From assembly GCA_046302135.1 (NCBI GenBank), contig JBKCIQ010000176.1, positions 1-64,000 of the forward strand: DNA of 64,000 nucleotides, given 5' to 3'. Positions 36,998 to 44,650 of this stretch are shown piece by piece. How positions within the stretch are numbered: position 1 is the stretch's first letter; each line of letters starts with the position of its first letter. The notes beneath the pieces are model-generated. The model searched no databases. It was not told the origin of the DNA and was given only the letters and a program-made list of their open reading frames with translations. The translations under genes and the position numbers were made by a program. The DNA is from AM-1111 sp046302135 (lineage in GTDB: Bacteria > Bacteroidota > Bacteroidia > B-17B0 > Aurantibacillaceae).

Positions 36998-37354
36998 CTA
37001 ATGAGTACGTACAGCGTTAGCGACAATATCAGTGAAAGATTTTTTCGCTCCCGTTTTGTCACTATACACATTGTAATTAATTTTCCCCTCAATGGTTATT
37101 TTATCCCCTTTCTTGAGCTTTTCTTTAACTTCAAGTGCAAGGTCACCCCAGGCAAGAACGTTGTGCCAAAGAGTGTTCTTAATTAACTCTCCTTTTCCGT
37201 TTTTGTACTCATAATTTGTTGCAAGCGAAAACCTTGCAACCCTTTGTCCTTTTCCAAGCAAATCAATAATTGGGTCTCTTCCTAGATTTCCTGTTAGTAT
37301 TACTTTATTTATCGGTTCTTTGCCTTGTGATTTTTCAATTGATGTTGACTTCAT
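36998..37354 (-). CDS. Single-stranded DNA-binding protein paralogue 4
   Basis: The 118-residue product is one OB fold: NKVILTGNLGRDPIIDLLG (16-34), ARFSLATNYEYKN, then the SSB signature NTLWHNVLAWGDLALEVKEKLKKGDKITIEGKI. It ends ...VANAVRTH, with no acidic Asp-Asp-hydrophobic tip, so it lacks the usual recruitment tail. It starts 10 bp after the stop of paralogue 3, which argues for co-translation. Confidence 0.88.
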   Translation of the reverse strand: MKSTSIEKSQGKEPINKVILTGNLGRDPIIDLLGKGQRVARFSLATNYEYKNGKGELIKNTLWHNVLAWGDLALEVKEKLKKGDKITIEGKINYNVYSDKTGAKKSFTDIVANAVRTH

Positions 37355-37364
37355 TTTTTAGATA

Positions 37365-37733
37365 TTACTTTGTAAAATTTTTTAATACAATTTCTGTAAA
37401 TACTCTCTGTTGATTGTCTTTGTTTGTGTATTTGCGACGGTGAATTCTCCCAACTACAATAACTTTATCTCCAGTTTTCAAGTATTCTGTCACCTGATCA
37501 GCTTTATTTCCCCATGCCACCACACTGTGCCAAAGCCATTCCTTACCTCCCAATCTATTTTCGAAAAATATTCCTGTGCTAACATTGAAATTTGCTTTCT
37601 TTTTACCAGAGTCAGTTTCATGATATTTTATTTCTCCTCCTATTATCCCTTTTAATTTAATCTTGTTGTTTTCAGTCTTATTAATTAATGGTAATTGATC
37701 TTTATCGTTTTGTGTTTCTCTATTTGTTTTCAT
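37365..37733 (-). CDS. Single-stranded DNA-binding protein paralogue 3
   Basis: The 122-residue product has a polar 20-residue N-terminal extension, then an OB fold with ANFNVSTGIFFENRLG and the SSB motif WLWHSVVAWGNKADQVTEYLKTGDKVIVVGRI. It is the most divergent of the four: the usual N-terminal GNLG is replaced by GIIGGEI. No acidic C-terminal tip (ends LKNFTK). Confidence 0.83.
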   Translation of the reverse strand: MKTNRETQNDKDQLPLINKTENNKIKLKGIIGGEIKYHETDSGKKKANFNVSTGIFFENRLGGKEWLWHSVVAWGNKADQVTEYLKTGDKVIVVGRIHRRKYTNKDNQQRVFTEIVLKNFTK

Positions 37734-37815
37734 GTTATTTACTTTATCTGTGTTCGAATATTGAAGGATTCTTTTTATTCTAATCCTTAATGCTTTTGTA
37801 TTGATTGTAGGTGTT

Positions 37816-38172
37816 TTATGAAATTGCGTACCTTACTCTTTTTGGAAAAACCAGAATTTTTTCTGCTACTATCTCAATATAGCTTTTATCGTTTCCTTGC
37901 TTATCGGTATATCGACGTTCTTTTCGAACTCCCTCAATATTAGCACAACGCCCCTTACCTAATGAGGCTTTTACAAGTTCTGCTGTCTTACCCCACGCTA
38001 TGACCTTATGCCAGTGTGTGTTTTTTACCCAATGTCCGTTCTCATCTTTTGAGAATGTCCTTGTGGCAACGTTAAATTTTGCACAAAGTAGGCCGCTTGT
38101 TAATTCTTTAATTTCAGGTTGATTTCCAAGATTTCCAGTTATTGTAATTGTATTATTAATTTGATTTTTCAT
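37816..38172 (-). CDS. Single-stranded DNA-binding protein paralogue 2
   Basis: The 118-residue OB-fold product has TITGNLGNQPEIKEL (9-23), AKFNVATRTFSKDENGHW and the motif NTHWHKVIAWGKTAELVKASLGKG. The C-terminus is basic (FPKRVRYAIS), the opposite of a normal acidic SSB tail. An intergenic hairpin separates it from paralogue 1. Confidence 0.87.
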   Translation of the reverse strand: MKNQINNTITITGNLGNQPEIKELTSGLLCAKFNVATRTFSKDENGHWVKNTHWHKVIAWGKTAELVKASLGKGRCANIEGVRKERRYTDKQGNDKSYIEIVAEKILVFPKRVRYAIS

Positions 38173-38213
38173 GTTTTGTTAAGTTGAATGTTATTTAAAA
38201 TTATTTTTTTTTA

Positions 38214-38253
38214 CCGCCATAAATCCCGCGGCTTACGGGCCGCTGGATGGCAG
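38214..38253. other. Long hairpin between SSB paralogues 1 and 2
   Basis: The outer stem CCGCCAT (38214-38220) pairs with ATGGCAG (38247-38253), and the inner stem GCGGC (38228-38232) pairs with GCCGC (38239-38243) around a 6-base loop. The T5 tract follows on the plus strand, where no gene ends. On the transcribed minus strand it is followed by A8, so it is not a normal terminator there. It may be an RNA-processing or attenuation element. Confidence 0.5.
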
Positions 38254-38260
38254 TTTTTAA

Positions 38261-38725
38261 TTAGGCGGCAATGGCCTTTGCGTTCACTTCTTCTTTATTG
38301 TTTGGAACCGTAACAATTTTTCCTGCAATAATTTCGGTAATGAACTTATCAGTGCCCGTACTGTCTGTGTACATTCTGTAATTTAATCTTCCTTCGACTT
38401 GTACCGGCGCACCTTTTCCCAACTGAGTCATGGCATACTCCGCAAGTTTTCCCCAGGCTACCACATTGTGCCAGGTTGTTTCACTTTGCCAAACGCCTTC
38501 TTTGTTTTTAAAATACCTGTTGGTTGCAACGCTGAACCGTGTCTTTTGTTTACCGTTAGTGATTTTAATTTCTACTGGTGCCGCACCCAAATTTCCTGCG
38601 ATAGAAACTTTATTAACTACATTTTTTTTAACCAGACCTGAGTCCTGGGTGTTTACGTTAACTGTTTCTGCTATCGCGTTCTTTTTTGCGCTAGCCTGTG
38701 TGGTTGCATTTTTTGCTGTCTTCAT
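38261..38725 (-). CDS. Single-stranded DNA-binding protein paralogue 1
   Basis: The 154-residue product has an Ala/Lys/Thr-rich 34-residue N-terminal extension, then the OB fold (NKVSIAGNLGAAPVEIKI, 38-55; TRFSVATNRYFKN; TTWHNVVAWGKLAEYAMTQLGKGAPVQVEGRL). It ends NAKAIAA without an acidic tip. It is the promoter-proximal gene of a four-gene SSB row. Whether the cell's housekeeping SSB lies elsewhere cannot be seen here. Confidence 0.88.
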   Translation of the reverse strand: MKTAKNATTQASAKKNAIAETVNVNTQDSGLVKKNVVNKVSIAGNLGAAPVEIKITNGKQKTRFSVATNRYFKNKEGVWQSETTWHNVVAWGKLAEYAMTQLGKGAPVQVEGRLNYRMYTDSTGTDKFITEIIAGKIVTVPNNKEEVNAKAIAA

Positions 38726-39109
38726 TTTACTTGTTTTTTAATTGTTTTATTTGTTTAACATGTCACGGGCGTTTTCTTTTTTTTAACCCGCTTGTCTTTT
38801 CCTTTTAAGCGCTTATTTGAAATCGACGGTGCAAAGGTGCGACCAGCATCAAACGATATTCGGTTATTAATCACTTACTTTCGTTTATTATTCGTTTACT
38901 GTCGTTTGTTTTCGTATAAAAAGAGGGCAAAACCATAATAATCAGAGAGATATTTTGATGTGGGGTTAATTTTGAAAATCTAATAAAAAATATGCATTTT
39001 CAAATTGGTTTTTAAAATCAAATAAGATTTTTGAGAAAACGTAGATTAATTTTTCACCTTAAAGATAAAAAAGGCTTTTATCTGACCAGGGGAGTGTAAA
39101 AAAATATAT
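38726..39109. promoter_or_regulatory. 384-bp intergenic region: SSB-cluster leader and promoter, rest featureless
   Basis: This gap holds the upstream region of the SSB cluster. It includes a near -7 box on the minus strand (plus CAAAGGTG at 38832-38839) that implies a ~100-base leader, and a phased repeat array at 38856-38917. The stretch from about 38930 to 39109 is AT-rich and I see no gene or hairpin in it. Confidence 0.45.
38856..38917 (-). repeat. Six helically phased AAACGA-type direct repeats
   Basis: On the minus strand, AAACGA-like units recur: ATACGA, AAACGA, AAACGA, AAACGA, AAGTGA, AACCGA. On the plus strand the matching TC.(G/T)T units start at 38912, 38902, 38892, 38881, 38871 and 38860, a step of 10-11 bp. 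All would face the same side of the helix. They lie about 135-190 bp upstream of the first SSB start and upstream of its likely promoter. Confidence 0.6.
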
Positions 39110-40813
39110 TTAAAGCCCAGCAGCTGAATCATCTCCTCTTTTGTCTGCGGCTCCTTCTAATTTTCCGTCTGGCGTTACTAAAATTGCATCAACCTGTCCT
39201 ATAGGTCTTCTTTCTTTAAGTATATGTCCTTGCTCAGTTAATTTGGAAATTACACGTTCATTGAAACAGTTTTTCTCGTAAAATATTAAATCTGGAATCC
39301 ACTGATGATGAAAACGCTCTTTCTGAACAGCATCTTGTAGAGGTAAACTAAATTCTATCAGGTTGATCAAAACTTGAAACACAGAAGTTATAATTGTACC
39401 ACCGCCCGGCGTTCCTACTACCAAATGTAATTTTTCATCTTTCTCTACTATAGTCGGCGTCATTGAACTCAGCATTCTTTTACCGGGAGCAATTGCATTT
39501 GCCTCTCCTCCGGTTAGTCCAAATTTGTTTGGTGATCCAGGTTTCGCGCTGAAATCATCCATTTCATTGTTTAATATGAACCCGGCACCCTTTACAACTA
39601 CACTGTTGCCATAGTTTCCGTTTAATGTTGTAGTTACTGAAACAGCGTTTCCATCTGAATCTACTATTGAATAGTGCGTTGTTTCCTCAGATGAAGTGCG
39701 AGGTATTGCAGATTTAATTAGTTCACTCTTACTTGCTGTATCCTTATTAAAATTTGCCATTCGCCTTTGTGCATATTTTTTATCTAAAAATCTTTCAATA
39801 GGAACAGGATAAAAATCATTGTCACCCATGTGTTCTGCACGCTCTGCGTAAGCACGTCTTTCAGCTTCAATCATCAGGTGAATCGATTCTGCAGAGTGAA
39901 ATCCCATATCAGGCAAAGACATTTCTTCAACCATATTCATAAGTAAAGCTAAAACAGCACCACCACTTGAGGGTGGAGGCATTGTAATAATTTGATATTT
40001 ATTTTTATACTTGAACTTGATAGGAGTACGCCATTTTGGCTCATAACTCTCCAGATCTTTTTTTGAGATAATCCCTTTACCTCTTTTCATCTCTGCCACA
40101 ATTAATCTCGAATTTTTTCCGCGATAGAAACCGTTTTTTCCGTTTTTTTGAATCCTCCGTAAAGTTTTTGCGAGATCCATTTGTAATAAAACATCTCCTG
40201 CCTTCCATGAAGAAGTTTTTATAAGCGGAATATCTGATGAATTATACTTTATAAATTTTTCATGATTTTCATTCAGTAAAACGGCTTCGTTGTTGGTTAT
40301 TTTAAATCCTTTTGCAGCAATTTGTATTGATGTATTTAAGAGATCTTCCCATTTTAACTTTCCGAATTTCTTGTGCGCTTCAAACATCCCTGCTACGGAA
40401 CCCGGAACACCACAAGCAAGATGACCTTGAGTGCTTAATTCAGGAATAACATTTCCGCTATCATTCAAAAACATGTTTCTTTTTGCCAAGGCAGGAGCCT
40501 TCTCCCTGAAGTCGAGCGCAAAGGCATTACCGGATTTATCTCTATAGATCATAAAGCCTCCGCCACCAATATTGCCGGCCTCAGGATAAACTACTGCAAG
40601 TGCAAAATGAACCGCAACCATTGCATCTATAGCGTTACCTCCTTTATTAAGAATTTCAATACCCGCTTGTGAAGCAAGGGGATGGGCGCTTACGACCATA
40701 GCTTTTTCAGAAACTAATTGCTTAACGGATTCAGGTGTTTCAACTTGAGAATGAGTAAGCGATACAACAATAAAAAACATTAATAGGAAATGATATCTCA
40801 TAGCAAAGTGCAT
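39110..40813 (-). CDS. ggt: Gamma-glutamyltranspeptidase
   Basis: The product has 567 residues with a signal peptide (MRYHFLLMFFIVVSLTHSQ). The N-terminal large subunit shows HPLASQAGIEILNKGGNAIDAMVA and GNIGGGGFMIYRD. Autocleavage should occur before the Thr of TTHYSIVDSDGNAVSVTTTLN, whose N-terminal Thr becomes the nucleophile. MLSSMTPTIV and GTPGGGTIIT complete the small subunit active site. It hydrolyses or transfers gamma-glutamyl groups of glutathione in the periplasm. Met5 at 40801 is an equally good start that gives a cleaner signal peptide. No glutathione genes are adjacent. Confidence 0.9.
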   Translation of the reverse strand: MHFAMRYHFLLMFFIVVSLTHSQVETPESVKQLVSEKAMVVSAHPLASQAGIEILNKGGNAIDAMVAVHFALAVVYPEAGNIGGGGFMIYRDKSGNAFALDFREKAPALAKRNMFLNDSGNVIPELSTQGHLACGVPGSVAGMFEAHKKFGKLKWEDLLNTSIQIAAKGFKITNNEAVLLNENHEKFIKYNSSDIPLIKTSSWKAGDVLLQMDLAKTLRRIQKNGKNGFYRGKNSRLIVAEMKRGKGIISKKDLESYEPKWRTPIKFKYKNKYQIITMPPPSSGGAVLALLMNMVEEMSLPDMGFHSAESIHLMIEAERRAYAERAEHMGDNDFYPVPIERFLDKKYAQRRMANFNKDTASKSELIKSAIPRTSSEETTHYSIVDSDGNAVSVTTTLNGNYGNSVVVKGAGFILNNEMDDFSAKPGSPNKFGLTGGEANAIAPGKRMLSSMTPTIVEKDEKLHLVVGTPGGGTIITSVFQVLINLIEFSLPLQDAVQKERFHHQWIPDLIFYEKNCFNERVISKLTEQGHILKERRPIGQVDAILVTPDGKLEGAADKRGDDSAAGL

Positions 40814-40936
40814 TATAAAAACAGAAAGTTAATGAAAAACAAGGAATGATTTTTTCAAATGAAAATTAACATTAGAAAAAGATTTAAATTTAATTACCTT
40901 TTAGATAAAGAGTGCATACATTAACCAACATGAAAC

Positions 40937-40967
40937 TTTGGACTCTGTGTTTGTTTTTCTACCTTTG
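40937..40967 (+). promoter_or_regulatory. Promoter of the TIR/STAND/SpoIIE operon (TTTG-N19-TACCTTTG)
   Basis: A perfect -7 box TACCTTTG (40960-40967) has TTTG at 40937-40940, exactly 19 bases upstream. That is the best two-part Bacteroidota promoter in this window. Transcription should begin near 40972, about 24 bases before the GTG start at 40996. Confidence 0.65.
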
Positions 40968-40995
40968 AAGTTGTTTTATTCTCAAATATAAGTTA

Positions 40996-41865
40996 GTGTC
41001 AGGTATATATTTAAGCTTTACTTCTTCCGAAATGGAAAACTATAGAGGTGATTTATTTAATACACTTCAAAAAGCTGGGCAACAGGTTTTTCCTTCCAAC
41101 ATATCATATTCTGAATCTTTTTTTTCACACATCAATCAAGAAATTTACAATTCCTCTAGCTCAGTTCACATACTAGGGAAAGAATATGGAAAGAGTATGC
41201 CCGGTCAAAATCTTTCTGTGTCTGAATATCAATTGGAAATTGCTTTGCAAAGAAACGAAAAAGATCCTTCTTTTAAATTATTCATTTGGTTTCCATTTGC
41301 GTTTTCTGAGCTTACTGATGAAAAACAAAAAATATTCATTTCGTCAATTAGAAATAACATTAGAGATGGCGTATTTTTCAGTAATACTTCCTCACCGATA
41401 CAGCTTGTAGATGATTTAAGGATTAGCATCCAACCTGAAATGAAATCAAGCTACAATGTAAACCCTACAGAAGTTTTTTTGATTTACAACCAATTGGATG
41501 ACAACGAAGCGTTAGAGGTAATTGATATGCTTTCAGACATTTTGCCCGTTGAAAAACTAAACATAATTCAGGATAGTGATTTAGATTATTCCGAATTTTG
41601 TTCTCAGCAAATCAGCAAGAGTAAACTGGCTGTTGTTTATTTTAAGGAGTCTGCAGATTGGGCTTTGCCGTTTACTCAACAAATATGGAAAAAGGTTGGA
41701 GGGGCATCTTCACACACTCCGATTCTTTTGATTGGGGATGAAGACCCGGAATCCAACTCAAATAAAACTTTCAAGGCTCCAAAGGTTGTTTCAATGATTG
41801 TTTCCGGCCAACTTATTCCACTTGAAATAAAAGTTCAATACGACAAAGTTTTAGAAAGAGTTTGA
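40996..41865 (+). CDS. Protein with two tandem TIR-like domains
   Basis: The product has 289 residues, with no signal or membrane segment. Residues 1-145 form an alpha/beta domain that starts IYLSFTSSEMENYRGDLFNTLQKAG and contains VSEYQLEIAL, whose Glu sits where TIR and DUF4062-type folds have the catalytic or conserved Glu. Residues 155-289 look like a second copy (EVFLIYNQLDDNEALEVIDMLS ... SDLDYSEFCSQQISKSKLAVVYFKES) without an obvious Glu. The start is GTG: an in-frame TGA lies 27 bp upstream. It is the first gene of the operon, and its stop is 5 bp before the STAND start. It may be an effector, sensor or adaptor; NAD hydrolysis is unproven. Confidence 0.7.
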   Translation: MSGIYLSFTSSEMENYRGDLFNTLQKAGQQVFPSNISYSESFFSHINQEIYNSSSSVHILGKEYGKSMPGQNLSVSEYQLEIALQRNEKDPSFKLFIWFPFAFSELTDEKQKIFISSIRNNIRDGVFFSNTSSPIQLVDDLRISIQPEMKSSYNVNPTEVFLIYNQLDDNEALEVIDMLSDILPVEKLNIIQDSDLDYSEFCSQQISKSKLAVVYFKESADWALPFTQQIWKKVGGASSHTPILLIGDEDPESNSNKTFKAPKVVSMIVSGQLIPLEIKVQYDKVLERV

Positions 41866-41870
41866 TCTAT

Positions 41871-44621
41871 ATGTCAGAACTTGTATCTTGCCCATATCCC
41901 GGTTTGCGCCCTTTTAATGAGAACGAGGCAATATTTTTTAAGGGAAGAGAAGAACACATAGAGCAAATTATTAAGCAGCTTGAAGAAAAAAAATTCCTAA
42001 TGCTTACGGGTGCTTCAGGCGATGGTAAATCTTCTCTTGTTTACGCGGGAGTCATACCAAACGCCAGGGCGGGTTTCTTTAAGGCAAAATTCAATAACTG
42101 GTTAATCGCTGACTTTAGACCTGAGAGACAACCATTAAAAAACATTTCGGATTCACTTTCTCGTTTGCTTAAAATTGATGATTCAACCAAAACAGAAAAA
42201 GAACTCAGTTATGGTTTTTCCGCTCTTATTGATTTATATAAATCTAGCCCCTATTGGGTGGATCAAGAATCATCGGGGTACCTTTCCTTGCCTGAAAAAG
42301 ACAAAATGAAGACCAAAAAGAAAGGTGCAAACCTTATGATTTTAGTTGATCAGTTTGAAGAGTTTTTTACCAACCCTGAGAATTATTCTGCGGGCAAGGC
42401 TTCTATTGAATCACAGACTGTAGTAAACCTTTTATTGGAAACTACGCGCCTTGCTCTAGAACAAGATATTCCTATTTACATCATTTGTACCATGCGCTCA
42501 GATTATGTTGGTCAGTGCGCGGCATTTCGGGGTCTTCCGGAATATATTGGATACAGCCAGTTTTTTGTTCCACGTTTAAAGCGCAAAGAAATTTATCAGG
42601 TTATAGAGGAACCCGCTTTACTCAACGGAAATAAAATTTCTAAGCGTCTTGTAGATATGCTCATTAACGAAATGAATGATGGTATTGATCAATTACCCGT
42701 TCTACAACATGCGCTTAATCAAATTTGGCAAATTGCCGATAAAGGAATGGCGGAAATGGACATTATTCATTTCGCAATGGCCGGTGGAATAAGTGCTTCT
42801 CAACTGCCTAATGAGCAAAAAATAAAATTTGAAGAATGGTTCAGCACCATTCCAAATACAAGGAGAAAGTATTATGAAAGCCCTTCACTACAGAATATTA
42901 TTGATTTACACGCAAACGCACTGTTAGATTCTGCCTGTGCTCACTTCAAAAAGTTATCAGGGAATGAGATTTCTAATGAAGAAACGCTAAGAATAGTTAC
43001 TACAGTTTTTAAATGCCTCACAAAAATTGATTCCGGAAGGGCAATTAGAAATAGAATGACACTTGAAGAAATACAAAATGTGTTTAATGATTCCGGTATT
43101 GAAACAAATAAAATTTCAGCAGTAATTACTATTTTCCGTTTGGAAGGGAATAATTTTATCAGACCGTTTTTACCAACAGAAACTAATTCAGTTGATACAA
43201 CGAAAAACTTGCCACTAGATATCACACACGAAAGTTTAATAAGAAATTGGGGATTATTGCGAGGCTGGGCAATAGAGGAAGAAAATGATATTCAGAATTT
43301 TCTTGAGCTTGAAAAACAAGTGAAAAGATGGGCTACCGATGACAACAAGCAAATTTTTTTGTCAAACAGAAGGTCAAATTTTCTTTTAAGTAAAGGGCCT
43401 TATGAATATTTCAATCAGTGGTTTGTACAGTTTAAACCAACTGCACAATGGCTTGTTAAATATGATTTAAATGATGATGAGGCACCTGTAAAAATTTTAA
43501 ACGCTCAAAAACGAATTGATGACACAAGACTTTATCTTGTTAAAAGTGGAAAAGTTTTTAAGAGAAAGCGACAAATTGTAGTTGGTTTAATTTCACTTTT
43601 TTTTATTGCTGCAGTTTCCTTTCTTTACATTAAAAAAATTCGTGCTGAAGAAGAAATGAAAAAAGCTGAAAATTTTGCAGACACAAAAATTGATAAGTTT
43701 GATGCTAAAGTAATTGCGCCCTCAAGTTATATAATGCAGGGAGGTAAATATATTGCCGATGTTTTTGCAGTAGCAAGAAGCTCAAAGCTTGGCGACGAAA
43801 TCGCGACTCAAATTTTTTTGGGGAAACTTGATTCTAATGGGAATATTATTGACATATACGACACATTGAAAATGAATGAAGGTTTTGGGAAAATTGAGGT
43901 TGAAGGAAAAATACCGGGAGAGCATAAAATAGAAGGGGTTGTTCAGGTTAAAAGTCCCTCAGGAAAAATAAATAACGCAACCTTTTCTCAATCGTATATG
44001 GTTGCCGCACCATCTGCAAATATTGAAATAAAATCCATGAATAATTTATTTGTTGGTATGTCGAACGAGGTTGTATTAAATGTTCCGGGATGTGCGCCAG
44101 GTGATATAATGTTGAATGTTTCAGGATGTGGCGCTACATTATCTCCAAAGGCACCGGGAGAATATATTATAAAAGTTAGGGAAACGGGAGAAGTAAAAAT
44201 TAACACAAGTATTAAAACCCAAGGTGGCTATTTAGCCCTTGAACCAATAGTATTAAAATCGAAAAAACTCCCCTTACCAAACGCCTATTTTATGGGAAAG
44301 ACGGGGAGCACAAACCTTGGGACTCTCGATCTGAATCAAAGTTTAAAGCTTGATGCAAAGAGTGACAATTCAGATTTTGATTTGAAATTTAAGATAAAGT
44401 CGTTTGAAATGATGATTGTTGGTAAATCATCAAATACACAATTTAAATCCTCTTCAGGGGATGCTTTAACTAAAGAGATGGTTACAGAATTATTAAGTGC
44501 GTCTTTGGGGGATAAAATTATTTTTCGGAATATTATTGCTTATGCCCCTGATGGAAGTTTTTTAAATTTAGATCCTATTATTCTTGAATTGGGAAAAAAG
44601 AGAATTAGAGCTACTTTTTAA
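41871..44621 (+). CDS. STAND NTPase fused through one membrane helix to a GldM-like periplasmic region
   Basis: The product has 916 residues. Residues 7-26 (CPYPGLRPFNENEAIFFKGR) are the entry motif of nSTAND1 NTPases. Walker A is GASGDGKSS (47-55), Walker B is LMILVDQFEE (155-164), the sensor is TMRSDY (207-212), and the arm carries DITHESLIRNW (450-460). A single hydrophobic helix lies at about 568-588, after KVFKRKRQ. Residues about 605-916 resemble GldM domains 2-4: MNNLFVGMSNEVVLNVPG, LNVSGCG, GEYIIKV, GKTG, DFDLKFKIKSFEM and APDGSFLNL match the T9SS motor protein's periplasmic part. The ATG at 41871 is preferred over the TTG at 41862, which overlaps the upstream stop. Likely a membrane-spanning signal NTPase. 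I know no characterised example of this fusion. Confidence 0.85.
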   Translation: MSELVSCPYPGLRPFNENEAIFFKGREEHIEQIIKQLEEKKFLMLTGASGDGKSSLVYAGVIPNARAGFFKAKFNNWLIADFRPERQPLKNISDSLSRLLKIDDSTKTEKELSYGFSALIDLYKSSPYWVDQESSGYLSLPEKDKMKTKKKGANLMILVDQFEEFFTNPENYSAGKASIESQTVVNLLLETTRLALEQDIPIYIICTMRSDYVGQCAAFRGLPEYIGYSQFFVPRLKRKEIYQVIEEPALLNGNKISKRLVDMLINEMNDGIDQLPVLQHALNQIWQIADKGMAEMDIIHFAMAGGISASQLPNEQKIKFEEWFSTIPNTRRKYYESPSLQNIIDLHANALLDSACAHFKKLSGNEISNEETLRIVTTVFKCLTKIDSGRAIRNRMTLEEIQNVFNDSGIETNKISAVITIFRLEGNNFIRPFLPTETNSVDTTKNLPLDITHESLIRNWGLLRGWAIEEENDIQNFLELEKQVKRWATDDNKQIFLSNRRSNFLLSKGPYEYFNQWFVQFKPTAQWLVKYDLNDDEAPVKILNAQKRIDDTRLYLVKSGKVFKRKRQIVVGLISLFFIAAVSFLYIKKIRAEEEMKKAENFADTKIDKFDAKVIAPSSYIMQGGKYIADVFAVARSSKLGDEIATQIFLGKLDSNGNIIDIYDTLKMNEGFGKIEVEGKIPGEHKIEGVVQVKSPSGKINNATFSQSYMVAAPSANIEIKSMNNLFVGMSNEVVLNVPGCAPGDIMLNVSGCGATLSPKAPGEYIIKVRETGEVKINTSIKTQGGYLALEPIVLKSKKLPLPNAYFMGKTGSTNLGTLDLNQSLKLDAKSDNSDFDLKFKIKSFEMMIVGKSSNTQFKSSSGDALTKEMVTELLSASLGDKIIFRNIIAYAPDGSFLNLDPIILELGKKRIRATF

Positions 44622-44650
44622 TAAGTAAAAAATTTATGTCCTGTAATTAA

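Noticed and set aside
38214..38258. Plus-strand terminator
   Set aside because: The hairpin plus T5 looks like a terminator on the plus strand, but no plus-strand gene ends here, so I list it only as a hairpin.
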